Assembly: GCF_900143235.1 (NCBI RefSeq)
Contig: NZ_FRDF01000003.1
Span: forward strand, 164,001-228,000
DNA length: 64,000 nt
From: Erythrobacter sanguineus
Lineage (GTDB): Bacteria > Pseudomonadota > Alphaproteobacteria > Sphingomonadales > Sphingomonadaceae
Direction of reading: 5' to 3'
Made by a program: the position numbers and the translations under genes. Shown here one piece after another: positions 1-8,213 of this stretch; within the stretch, counting starts at the first letter, position 1; the number at the start of each line of letters is the position of its first letter. The notes under the pieces are model-generated. The model was not told where the DNA came from. It did not search any database and was given only the letters and a program-made list of their open reading frames with translations.

Positions 1-1304
1 TGCTTGACTTCGGCATCGGCCAGATCGCTCAGCCGCAGGGCTGCGCCGAGGTTGGCGAGGATGTTATCGACCTCGGTGGTGATCTGGTCGGCAGTGCGGC
101 GCTGGCGCAGTTCAGTCTCGCGCAGTTCGGCTTCGGCGCGTTGCAGCCGGCCTTGCGCTTCGCGGCGCTGCAAGGGGATGCTGAAGGTCACGCCGACCAA
201 CGCCCCTGCCGTATTCCCCGTCGGTGACCCGATCTCGCCGATCCCGTCAGACACTTCGACCTTGGCCTCCAGCCGCGGCTGGAGGTCGTTGCGGCGCAGC
301 TCCACCCGATTGGCGGCACGTTCGAGTGCAAGCCGGAAGTTCGCCAGTTCGGGGCGGCTCTGGATCACCTCGCTGATCGGCACCGCCAGCATGGTTTCAA
401 GCGGCGGGATTTCCTTGAGCTTGGCGATGTCGGGCAATTGTTCGCGGGTTGGCACGATCAGTTCCCCGCTCGACCCCCGCAGATAGAAGCCAAGCGAGTT
501 CGAGGCGGTCTCGAAGTCGCGCTTGGCCTGTTCGAGCAGCGTCCGGCGCCGCAGCAGGTTCTGTTCGTTCTCGACCAGAGCGATGCGCGGGCGGGCGCCC
601 TCGCGCACTTCGCGCGCAAGACCGACCTGGCGCGCTTCGGCGATTTCGAGCAGTTCCTCGAACACGCGGATTTCCTCGCCTGCCGCGACCCAACGCCAAT
701 AGGCGCGCAAGGCCTCCTGCTGGACGTTCAGTTGCACCAGCATGACATCGAGCCGCGCCTGACTGGCGGCGAGCCGGGTGTCCTCGATCGCGAAGCGGCG
801 CGGATCAATGTCGCGGTCGCGCAGCAGCGAAAACAGCGCGCCAACATTGAACCGGCCGAATTCGGGGGAGTTGAAACTGCTCTGCGAGGTCGGCAGGGGC
901 CCGCTCGAAAGAGTGTAGCCGCCGAACAACTGAGCGCCAAAGGGCCGCAATGGCTGGACCGCTTCGGCACGAACCGCCCCGCCATCATTGAAGCCGGTGA
1001 TCCGATCGAATGCCTCGGCGCGCAGCATCAGATCGAACGCCCCGTCGGCTGCCAGCTGATCGCTGCGCGTCGCGGCCTCGCGCTCGAAAGCCTCAAGGAT
1101 CGAGGGGAAGGTCAGCGCCGATGAACGCAGCACCTCGCCGGGAAGCAGCGGTCCCTGTCTGAGCGCGACCTCAAGCGGATCGCCCACCGGCGCGATATCC
1201 TGCGCCAGCGCCGCCGCTGGCGCAATCGCCAGCAACGCTGCGCTGCACACTGCCTGCGCCCATCCGCGTTGGACCCATCCGGGTTGTGCAAGGCGGGACG
1301 TCAT
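1..1304 (-). CDS. TolC-like outer-membrane efflux protein (3' end outside window)
   Basis: Reading the minus strand from the ATG at 1304 gives an open frame to the window edge (434 codons, C-terminus missing). It begins with a basic N-terminus and a hydrophobic Ala-rich signal-like segment ending in an ALAQ-type cleavage site. It continues as long amphipathic Leu/Ala/Glu/Arg-rich helices with phrases such as EIAEARQVGLAREV and LENEQNLLRRRTLLEQA-like coiled coil, the usual pattern of outer-membrane efflux (TolC) proteins. Such proteins form the trimeric outer-membrane channel of type I export machines. The start lies 2 bases after the stop of the HlyD-like gene, so the two are very probably co-transcribed and translationally coupled. 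Family assignment rests on overall pattern and context; substrate unknown. Confidence 0.8.
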   Translation of the reverse strand, partial: MTSRLAQPGWVQRGWAQAVCSAALLAIAPAAALAQDIAPVGDPLEVALRQGPLLPGEVLRSSALTFPSILEAFEREAATRSDQLAADGAFDLMLRAEAFDRITGFNDGGAVRAEAVQPLRPFGAQLFGGYTLSSGPLPTSQSSFNSPEFGRFNVGALFSLLRDRDIDPRRFAIEDTRLAASQARLDVMLVQLNVQQEALRAYWRWVAAGEEIRVFEELLEIAEARQVGLAREVREGARPRIALVENEQNLLRRRTLLEQAKRDFETASNSLGFYLRGSSGELIVPTREQLPDIAKLKEIPPLETMLAVPISEVIQSRPELANFRLALERAANRVELRRNDLQPRLEAKVEVSDGIGEIGSPTGNTAGALVGVTFSIPLQRREAQGRLQRAEAELRETELRQRRTADQITTEVDNILANLGAALRLSDLADAEVK

Positions 1305-1306
1305 CG

Positions 1307-2338
1307 TCAGTTCGTCTGCCCCATGTTTTCCCCAGGAGGCAGTTCGGGCGGGAAGTTGTTGAGCTGACGCCAGATTTCGTAACCGACTGGCACGGTTTCG
1401 AGCAGCACCCAGGCCTGCGCCTTGGCCCCGAAGCGGACAAACCGTTCTTCCGGCCAGGGGTGCGCATCGGTCTTGTCTTCGGCGATCAGCACCCGGAAGC
1501 GGCCATTGGGCTGGGCCGACTGGTCGACCGCCACCACGACCCCGCCAAAGGTGCCAACCGCGACCGAAGGCCAGCCGGAAAACTGCACCGCGGGCCAGCC
1601 TTCGAACATGATCCGCGCCTTGTCGCCGCGCTTGACCAGCGCGACGTCGCGTCCGTCGATGAAGATTTCGACCACGCGTTCGGCGTTGTCCGGCACGAAG
1701 GTGGCCAGCACGTCGCCGGCGTTGATATAGGTCGCTGCGTCGCCGGCATTGAGGCTCTGGATAAAGCCATCGCGGGGGGCGCGCACGATCTGCACCGACT
1801 GGCGCGACAGGTTGACATCGGCGCGGTTGAGATTGGCCTGCGCGGCGGCGACCCGGCCTTCCATCTCGGCAATCCGGATCTGCGCCTGTTCATAGTCGCG
1901 GCGGGCGGCAAGCCCGGCTTCGAACAATTCGCGCGCCCGGCGTTCATCGAGCCGTGCGGTGGCAAGCGCGCTGCGTGCGGCCTGCAATTGCAGTTCGACC
2001 TGCTGGCGTTCGGCCTGCAGCCGCTGGATCAGCTGGGGATCAATATCGGCAATCCGCACAATTGGGTCGCCCTGCTTGATGGCGCTGCCATCGCGCACGT
2101 ACCATTCCTCGATCCGGCCCGGCACCAGTGCGTTGATATCCTGCTTGCGTTCGTTGGGGTTGAGCGTGTTAACCGCGCCCCGGCCCGTGGCAGTCTGCAC
2201 CCAGGGCGCATAGATCAGGAACACCAGCGCCGACAGGAAGGCAATCAGCAGCATGAAGAAGATTGCCCGCATCACGCGCGGGATCTTGATCGATTCGAGC
2301 GCGGTGAAGCGGTGCGATGTTTTCGGCACGGAGGTCAT
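1307..2338 (-). CDS. HlyD-family periplasmic adaptor (membrane fusion protein)
   Basis: This is a 343-residue protein with one transmembrane helix at about residues 25-46. A biotinyl-lipoyl-like half motif follows (GRIEEWYVRDGSAIKQGDPIV, about 74-94), then a long coiled-coil hairpin (about 100-190) and the second lipoyl half (VRAPRDGFIQSLNAGDAATY). This is the standard layout of HlyD/EmrA adaptors, which join an inner-membrane exporter to TolC. It sits between the TolC-like gene (2-base gap) and the ABC half-transporter (4-base ATGA overlap at 2335-2338), so the three form one operon for a tripartite exporter. The substrate cannot be read from the sequence. Confidence 0.85.
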   Translation of the reverse strand: MTSVPKTSHRFTALESIKIPRVMRAIFFMLLIAFLSALVFLIYAPWVQTATGRGAVNTLNPNERKQDINALVPGRIEEWYVRDGSAIKQGDPIVRIADIDPQLIQRLQAERQQVELQLQAARSALATARLDERRARELFEAGLAARRDYEQAQIRIAEMEGRVAAAQANLNRADVNLSRQSVQIVRAPRDGFIQSLNAGDAATYINAGDVLATFVPDNAERVVEIFIDGRDVALVKRGDKARIMFEGWPAVQFSGWPSVAVGTFGGVVVAVDQSAQPNGRFRVLIAEDKTDAHPWPEERFVRFGAKAQAWVLLETVPVGYEIWRQLNNFPPELPPGENMGQTN

Positions 2339-4110
2339 GCCTGATCTCCGTCTGATGATGAGGCAATCTGAGCCCGCAGCCGGGCAACATCGGTTCCGGA
2401 ACTGCGCCTTTCCTGCCGGGCCTGCGTAAACTCGGCGAAATCATCGAACCAGCGCTGTTCCTGTGCGCCCATGTGCAGGAACCGGTCACAGCCCAGCGGC
2501 ACTTCGCGGTTGGAGAAATAGATCACCGTGGCAAAGGTCTGTTCGCGCAGCGCGGCCAAGGCGCGGGCGAGGTCTTCGGCATCGATCAGGTCGAATAGTC
2601 GCGTCAGCACCAGCACGCGCGGCTTGGCAAGGATCGCACTGGCGAGTTTCAACTGGAGCAGTTCGACCGTCGAAAGCGGGTAGCCGGTCGCCGCGACCTT
2701 GGTATCCAGCCCCTTTTCCAGACCCGCAATCGCCGGGGCAAGCCCCACCGCTTCGAGTGCGTCGAGCATCCGCCAGCTTTCGCCCGGGGTGCACGACAGG
2801 CTGAGATACTGTCGGATCGTCATCGGCACGAAGCTGGGCCGGTCAAGCACGTAGATCGTCATGCGCAGGTGATGCGTTTCGATCTCCTTGAGATCGGTGC
2901 CGCCCAGCGTGCAATAGCCGGTCGCCGGGAATTCATACAGCTTGATCACATTGGTGAACAGGCGCTGGAGACCATGCTGGCTGGTCGATGCCATCACGAT
3001 CGCGCCGCTGGGGATGGTGAAATCGAACTGGGCATCTTCGAACCGGGCCTTGCCGCGCACCTGCCGGAACACCAGCGCGTGATCATCGCCGCTGATCGGG
3101 TCGGCGCCGGTGGGCGTTTCCTGTTCGACGTCGAAGAACAGCGAGACTTCTTCGCCGGCGGCACACATCTCGTAGAAATAATTGAGATAGGTGCCGAGCT
3201 GGGCGACGCCGAAGAACGCTGCCGAAAGCACCAGTTCGGCTGCCACCAGCTGGCCCAGCGTCAGTTCGAACTGGATCACCAGCCAGCCGCCCAGCCCCAG
3301 CAGAACCGCGCTGGCGGTGGCGTACATCAGCAGGAAGGAAATCGTCTGCGAGAAATGCTGGCGGAAATAGCGGCGCCGGGCGGTGAGGTAGTTATGGGTG
3401 CTGCGGTCGGTTTCGGCGATGGCGTAATCGACCCGCTGCTGCGACTTGAAGAAACCGCTCGATTCCCCGATCTGTTCCAGCCAGACAGCGGTGCCGTGCT
3501 TGGCGTGAGAGAGGTCGATCGCGGCGCGGATCGCGCGTGCGCCCCAGATCAGCCAGACCACCCAGATCAGCGCGATGATGACCAGCGTGAAGATCAGGAA
3601 CAGCGGGTGGTAAAGCGACACCAGCACGAACCCGACCGCGATACCCAGCAGGATCGAAAAGCCATCAAGGATCAGGATCGGCAGGCGCGACATGATCACC
3701 ATCACGTCAAAATAGCGGTTGAACAGCGCGCCGCGGGTGGTGTCGGTGAAGAACGGGTTCTGCGCATAGATCGCGATCAGCGAGATTTCGCTGACAAGAC
3801 GGGCGTAGAAATGCCGCGCGAACAGCTCCATCAGGTGAATGCGCAGGGCGTAGAGCAGCGACGAAAACAGCAGCAGACCGAACAAGGTGAAGGACAGCAT
3901 CACCAGCGGCGCCGGCATAGCGGTGTTGGCGACCGTGTTGATCAGCATCTGCACCGAGATCGGCGTCGCGAGGCTGAGCAGGCTGATGCCGATGCCATAG
4001 ACCACCGCCAGCCAGTAAAAGCTGGCTTCAGGCTTCAGGATCTCGAAAAAGATCCGGAAGAACTTGGTCAGCGATAGCTGCGAGCCGTAAGTGGGGCCTT
4101 CAACCGCCAT
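2335..4110 (-). CDS. ABC half-transporter with degenerate (probably ATPase-dead) nucleotide-binding domain
   Basis: The 591-residue protein has six predicted transmembrane segments (about residues 31-60, 68-90, 145-168, 169-190, 258-280, 285-305) followed by an ABC-type nucleotide-binding domain (about 355-560), the layout of HlyB/MsbA exporters. The domain fold is recognisable: a GGTDLKEIE-like strand and a GLEKGLDTKV phrase before the signature position. All catalytic motifs are changed. Walker A reads ASTSQHGLQRL (374-384) with no P-loop Lys, the Q-loop position reads LDRPSF (422-427), the signature reads LSTVE (479-483) instead of LSGGQ, Walker B reads VLVLTRLF (499-506) without Asp-Glu, and the H-loop reads FSNR (532-535). 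The frame is intact and it overlaps hlyD by ATGA, so it looks like a maintained gene, not a decaying one. Confidence 0.8.
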   Translation of the reverse strand: MAVEGPTYGSQLSLTKFFRIFFEILKPEASFYWLAVVYGIGISLLSLATPISVQMLINTVANTAMPAPLVMLSFTLFGLLLFSSLLYALRIHLMELFARHFYARLVSEISLIAIYAQNPFFTDTTRGALFNRYFDVMVIMSRLPILILDGFSILLGIAVGFVLVSLYHPLFLIFTLVIIALIWVVWLIWGARAIRAAIDLSHAKHGTAVWLEQIGESSGFFKSQQRVDYAIAETDRSTHNYLTARRRYFRQHFSQTISFLLMYATASAVLLGLGGWLVIQFELTLGQLVAAELVLSAAFFGVAQLGTYLNYFYEMCAAGEEVSLFFDVEQETPTGADPISGDDHALVFRQVRGKARFEDAQFDFTIPSGAIVMASTSQHGLQRLFTNVIKLYEFPATGYCTLGGTDLKEIETHHLRMTIYVLDRPSFVPMTIRQYLSLSCTPGESWRMLDALEAVGLAPAIAGLEKGLDTKVAATGYPLSTVELLQLKLASAILAKPRVLVLTRLFDLIDAEDLARALAALREQTFATVIYFSNREVPLGCDRFLHMGAQEQRWFDDFAEFTQARQERRSSGTDVARLRAQIASSSDGDQA

Positions 4111-4419
4111 GGCAGCCTTTCCGTTCAGAACCTAGGTTCACGCGATGAGTCATGCACATGAAAACGCATGCCGGAAAGCATCAGGTTGCCTCCGGCGCGC
4201 CTTTGCTTTTGTCGTGGGCGGATCAATGCCCCGCAACACCCGCTGCTGCAATCGTTTAATGGGTGGAACCGCCTGTGGTTCCACAGGACAGAGTATGTTC
4301 AAATTCATGAAGATACGAACCTAGGAGAGGATATTGCGAGGCAATTGCGCTGGAAGGTGCCCGTTAGCGAACCAACCTTGCCGCTAGCTGAACCGCACGC
4401 AATCAGGCATGAGGCGGGC
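4111..4419. other. Divergent intergenic region with GAACCTAGG palindrome
   Basis: No gene is seen in these 309 bases between the minus-strand export operon and the plus-strand redox operon; both promoters should lie here. A perfect 12-bp palindrome GAACCTAGGTTC sits at 4128-4139, 18 bases upstream of the ABC start, and its half GAACCTAGG recurs at 4317-4325. The open frame that extends the next gene upstream to 4168 lacks a family-like sequence and is treated as non-coding. Confidence 0.4.
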
Positions 4420-5574
4420 ATGATCAGGGGCGCACACATCTCGCCGGATGACAGCCCGCAACCCAAGCTGCTGCTGGTCGGCGGTGGCCATGCCCATGTC
4501 GCGGTGCTGGCCGACTGGATCCGCAATGGGCCGCCGCCGCCGGGCGGCGCTGCGCGCCTGCGCACGCTGCTGCTCACCCCGCACCCCACCCTGCGATATT
4601 CCGGCATGGTGCCGGGCTGGCTCGCCGGGCAGCACGCGCGCGACCAGGGGCTGGTCGATCTCGCCGCGCTGGCGGCACGCGCCGGGGCAGTGTGGGTGCA
4701 GGGCCGCTGTGTGGCGCTCGATCCGCAAGCGCGGGTGGTTCACACCGAAACGGGCGAGACGATCACCTTCGACCTTGCCTCGTTCGACACCGGAGGGGTG
4801 GGGCGCGGCCACGCAGTGCTGGGGGATGATCCGCGGCTGATCGACATCCGCCCGATCGATGCCTTTGTTGCGCGTATTGCAGCACGTCCCGCGCCGCGCC
4901 GGGTGGTGGTTGCGGGCGGCGGTGCGGGCGGGGTCGAACTGGCCTTCGGCTTGCGCAACCTCGCATCGGCCGAGGCGCGGCCCGAGGTTGTGCTCGCGAC
5001 AGGCGCGGCTGGCCTGCTGCCGGGCTTTTCGCAGGCGGTGCGCAAACGCGTTGCCCGGGCGCAGGCGCGGCAGGGCATCATGGTGATTGCCGAGGACGCG
5101 CGGCTGGCGGATGGCGCGATCATGGCCGGCAATCGCTCGCTCGAACCGGCTGACCTGATCGTCGCAGCGCTGGGCAGCGCCGCGCCCGATTGGGTGCGGG
5201 AAAGCGGTTTGGCGGTTGACGATGCGGGCTTTGCGCTGGTCGACCGGCATCAGCGATCATGTTCGCACCCGCACATTTTCGTCGCCGGGGATGTTGCCGC
5301 CCGCGCTGACCTGGCGCTGGCCCATTCCGGGGTGCATGCCGTGTTCGCAGGGCCGGTGCTGGCGGCCAATCTGCGCAAGCTTCTCGCCGGCGAGCCGCCA
5401 CGCCGAAGTTACCAGCCGCGCTGGAACAGCCTCTATCTTATGAACACGGGCGACGGCAGCGCGATTGCCAGCTATGGCCGGCTTGCGGCACAGGGGGCTT
5501 TCGTGCTGCGGCTCAAGCACTGGATCGACAAGCGCTGGATTGCCCAATACGCCGCGCTTGCGGGAACGGCGTAA
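4420..5574 (+). CDS. FAD-dependent pyridine nucleotide-disulfide oxidoreductase, SelD-associated/NDH-2-like
   Basis: This is a 384-residue flavoprotein. It starts with a Rossmann motif followed by HAHV (LLLVGGGHAHVAVL), the hallmark of the family found fused or next to selenophosphate synthetase SelD. It has the second nucleotide-binding motif VVVAGGGAGGVELAF and the C-terminal FAD motif HIFVAGDVAAR. No redox-active CxxC pair is seen, so it resembles type-II NADH dehydrogenases and sulfide:quinone reductases more than dithiol enzymes. The ATG at 4420, preceded by GAGG, is chosen because the glycine motif follows within 20 residues; the frame is open up to 4168. It is the first gene of a plus-strand run ending at 10097. 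No selD lies nearby, so the acceptor is unknown. Confidence 0.75.
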   Translation: MIRGAHISPDDSPQPKLLLVGGGHAHVAVLADWIRNGPPPPGGAARLRTLLLTPHPTLRYSGMVPGWLAGQHARDQGLVDLAALAARAGAVWVQGRCVALDPQARVVHTETGETITFDLASFDTGGVGRGHAVLGDDPRLIDIRPIDAFVARIAARPAPRRVVVAGGGAGGVELAFGLRNLASAEARPEVVLATGAAGLLPGFSQAVRKRVARAQARQGIMVIAEDARLADGAIMAGNRSLEPADLIVAALGSAAPDWVRESGLAVDDAGFALVDRHQRSCSHPHIFVAGDVAARADLALAHSGVHAVFAGPVLAANLRKLLAGEPPRRSYQPRWNSLYLMNTGDGSAIASYGRLAAQGAFVLRLKHWIDKRWIAQYAALAGTA

Positions 5575-5615
5575 CCGCCAGCGCGCTACGGGCGAAAGCA
5601 GGGCAAGGAGGCCCC

Positions 5616-7754
5616 TTGAAGAAACTCATCATCCTTGCCGCGCTGGCCGCTATTGTTGCTGCCTATTTCCTGTTCGATCTGGGCCAGTACCTTACGCTGG
5701 AAGGGATCAAGCAGGCGGTTGGCCAGTGGGAGGCTTTCTATGCAGAAAACCCGGTGGCGGTGCTGGCGGGGTTCTTTGCGATCTATGTCGCGGTGACGGC
5801 GGCCTCGCTGCCCGGAGCGGCGATCATGACGCTGGCGGCGGGCGCATTGTTCGGGCTGGTGACGGGGACGATCCTTGTCTCCTTCGCCTCGACGCTGGGG
5901 GCAACGCTTGCCTTCCTGTCGGCGCGCTATGTGCTGCGCGACACGATCGAGGCGCGTTTCGGCGAGCGATTGAAGGCCATCAATGCCGGGCTGAAGCGCG
6001 ACGGGGCGTTCTACCTGTTCAGCCTGCGTATGATCCCGGCCTTTCCGTTCTTCGTGGTCAATCTGGTGATGGGCCTGACCCGCATCCGCATCTGGACCTA
6101 TGTCTGGGTGAGTCAGGTCGGGATGCTGCTGGGCACGGCTGTCTATGTGAATGCCGGAACCCAACTGGCGCGGATCGATAGCCTGTCCGGCATTGTTTCG
6201 CCCGAGGTGCTGGTGTCCTTCGCGCTGCTTGGCATCGCGCCGTGGCTGGCCAAGCTTGCGGTCGGCATCATCAAGCGCCGCCGGGTCTATGCCGGGTTCA
6301 CGCGTCCGGCGAAGTTCGACCGCAATCTGGTGGTGATCGGCGCAGGCTCGGCCGGCCTCGTCTCGGCCTATATCGCCGCGCAGGTGAAGGCGAGCGTTAC
6401 GCTGGTCGAGGCGAAAGACATGGGCGGCGATTGCCTCAACACCGGCTGCGTGCCGTCCAAGGCGCTGATCAAGAGCGCCAAGGTCGCGGCCACCATGCGC
6501 CATGCCGACCGCTACGGCCTCACCGCGGTTCAGCCGCAGGTGCCCTTCAAAGCGGTGATCGCGCGGGTGATGGACACGATCAAGGCGATCGAACCGCATG
6601 ACAGCGTCGAACGTTACACCGAACTGGGCGTCGATGTGGTCAAGGGCTATGCCAAGATCATCGATCCGTGGACGGTGGAGATCGCGCGCGGCGATGGCAC
6701 AACCCAGCGGCTGACGACGCGCAGCATCATCATCGCTTCGGGTGCGGAGCCGGTGGTGCCGCCGATCCCCGGCATCGCGGATAGCGGCTATCTCACCAGC
6801 GAGACGATATGGGATGCCTTTGCCGAGATGGACGCTGCGCCCGCGCGCGTGGTGATCCTTGGCGGCGGGCCGATTGGCTGCGAGCTGGCACAGGCGCTGG
6901 CGCGGCTGGGATCACAGGTGACGCAGGTGGAAATGGCGGACGCGGTGCTGGGGCGCGAGGATGACGATGTCTCCGCGCTCGCCCGAGCGGTGCTGGAGGA
7001 GTCAGGCGTCACCGTGCTCACCGGCCACAAGGCGGTGCGGGCCGAACAAGGCGCGCTGATTGCCGAACATGGCGGGGCCGAAACACGCATCGCCTTTGAC
7101 ACGCTGATCGTCGCTGTCGGACGCAAGGCGCGGCTGACCGGCTTTGGCCTTGAGGATATCGGCGTGGACACTGACGGCACCGTCAACACCGACGAATTCC
7201 TCGCCACCAAATTCCCCAATATCTTTGCCGCCGGCGATGTTGCCGGCCCCTACCAGTTCACCCATGTCGCCAGCCATCAGGCGTGGTACGCCAGCGTCAA
7301 CGCGCTGTTCGGGCAGCTGAAAAAGTTCAAGGCCGATTACCGCGTGATCCCGGCCGTCACCTTCATGGACCCCGAATTCGCCCGCGTCGGCCTGAACGAG
7401 CGCGAGGCGGCCGAACAGGGCATCGCGGTCGAAGTCACGCGTTACGACATCGACGATCTCGACCGCGCGATTGCCGAAAGCGAGACGCGCGGTTTTGTCA
7501 AAGTGCTGACCCCGCCGGGCAAGGACACGGTGCTGGGCGCGACGATCGTCGGCGCGCATGCGGGCGAATTGCTGGCCGAATATGTACTGGCGATGAAGCA
7601 CAGGATCGGGCTCAACAAGATCCTCGGCACGATCCATTCCTATCCGACCATGGCCGAGGCCAACAAGTTTGCCGCCGGCAACTGGAAGAAGGCGCACAAG
7701 CCCGAAGGGCTGCTCAAGTGGGTCGAACGCTACCATGCATGGCGGCGGAGATAG
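5616..7754 (+). CDS. TVP38/DedA-like membrane domain fused to mercuric-reductase-like flavoprotein
   Basis: This 712-residue protein has two domains. Residues 1-225 are hydrophobic with the TVP38/TMEM64 (VTT) signature region (ASLPGAAIMTLAAGALFG and SLRMIPAFPFFVVN). Residues 235-712 form a pyridine nucleotide-disulfide oxidoreductase: FAD motif VVIGAGSAGLVSAY (239-252), redox pair C273/C278 in GGDCLNTGCVPSK, NAD(P) motif VVILGGGPIGCELA, and the C-terminal dimerisation part with GTIHSYPTMAE. There is no heavy-metal-binding domain or C-terminal CC pair as in true MerA. Translation starts at TTG 5616 after a strong AAGGAGG. The protein anchors a dithiol flavoenzyme to the inner membrane; the substrate is not evident. 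It lies 41 bases after the preceding oxidoreductase. Confidence 0.85.
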   Translation: MKKLIILAALAAIVAAYFLFDLGQYLTLEGIKQAVGQWEAFYAENPVAVLAGFFAIYVAVTAASLPGAAIMTLAAGALFGLVTGTILVSFASTLGATLAFLSARYVLRDTIEARFGERLKAINAGLKRDGAFYLFSLRMIPAFPFFVVNLVMGLTRIRIWTYVWVSQVGMLLGTAVYVNAGTQLARIDSLSGIVSPEVLVSFALLGIAPWLAKLAVGIIKRRRVYAGFTRPAKFDRNLVVIGAGSAGLVSAYIAAQVKASVTLVEAKDMGGDCLNTGCVPSKALIKSAKVAATMRHADRYGLTAVQPQVPFKAVIARVMDTIKAIEPHDSVERYTELGVDVVKGYAKIIDPWTVEIARGDGTTQRLTTRSIIIASGAEPVVPPIPGIADSGYLTSETIWDAFAEMDAAPARVVILGGGPIGCELAQALARLGSQVTQVEMADAVLGREDDDVSALARAVLEESGVTVLTGHKAVRAEQGALIAEHGGAETRIAFDTLIVAVGRKARLTGFGLEDIGVDTDGTVNTDEFLATKFPNIFAAGDVAGPYQFTHVASHQAWYASVNALFGQLKKFKADYRVIPAVTFMDPEFARVGLNEREAAEQGIAVEVTRYDIDDLDRAIAESETRGFVKVLTPPGKDTVLGATIVGAHAGELLAEYVLAMKHRIGLNKILGTIHSYPTMAEANKFAAGNWKKAHKPEGLLKWVERYHAWRRR

Positions 7755-7769
7755 GTGGGAGAACGCGCA

Positions 7770-8192
7770 ATGCTTGCCAAAATCGCCTTGCTGATCATGC
7801 GGATCGGAACCGGGATGCTGCTGGTGCTGTGGGGCGGCGTGCGCCTGCTGAAGGACGGGATGGGGCCGGACCTCGCCAACAAGTATTATGGCGGGATGGG
7901 CGCGGACAGCACCCTGCAACTGGGCTTTGCCGGGTTCGAGGTGGCGTTGGGCCTGCTGGTGGTGCTGGGGCTGTTTCGCCAATACACGCTGATCGGTTCG
8001 GCGATCATTCTGGTGGGCGGCGCGCTGCCGATCTGGCGGCATTTCCTCGATCCCTATGGCCTGTATCTGCACGAAGATGCGAACCTGCTGTTCTTCCCTT
8101 CGCTGACCGTGGCAGGCGCGGCGCTGGCGCTGATTGCGCTGCGCGATCTGGACACGCTGGCGCTTGACTGCGTGATCGGCAAGCGGCGCTGA
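7770..8192 (+). CDS. DoxX-like four-helix membrane protein
   Basis: About 140 residues with four hydrophobic segments, a short loop LKDGMGPDLANKYYGGMG after helix 1, and a FEVALGLLVVLGLF helix. This is the size and layout of DoxX/DoxD-like and related small quinone-linked membrane proteins. The ATG at 7770 is chosen over the in-frame GTG at 7755 because GGTGGGAG lies just before it. It follows the fused flavoprotein within 15 bases and precedes the nucleoside transporter by 21, so it belongs to the same operon. Function unassigned; DoxX homology is by pattern only. Confidence 0.6.
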   Translation: MLAKIALLIMRIGTGMLLVLWGGVRLLKDGMGPDLANKYYGGMGADSTLQLGFAGFEVALGLLVVLGLFRQYTLIGSAIILVGGALPIWRHFLDPYGLYLHEDANLLFFPSLTVAGAALALIALRDLDTLALDCVIGKRR

Positions 8193-8213
8193 AATCGCAA
8201 GGGAGGGTGGGAA

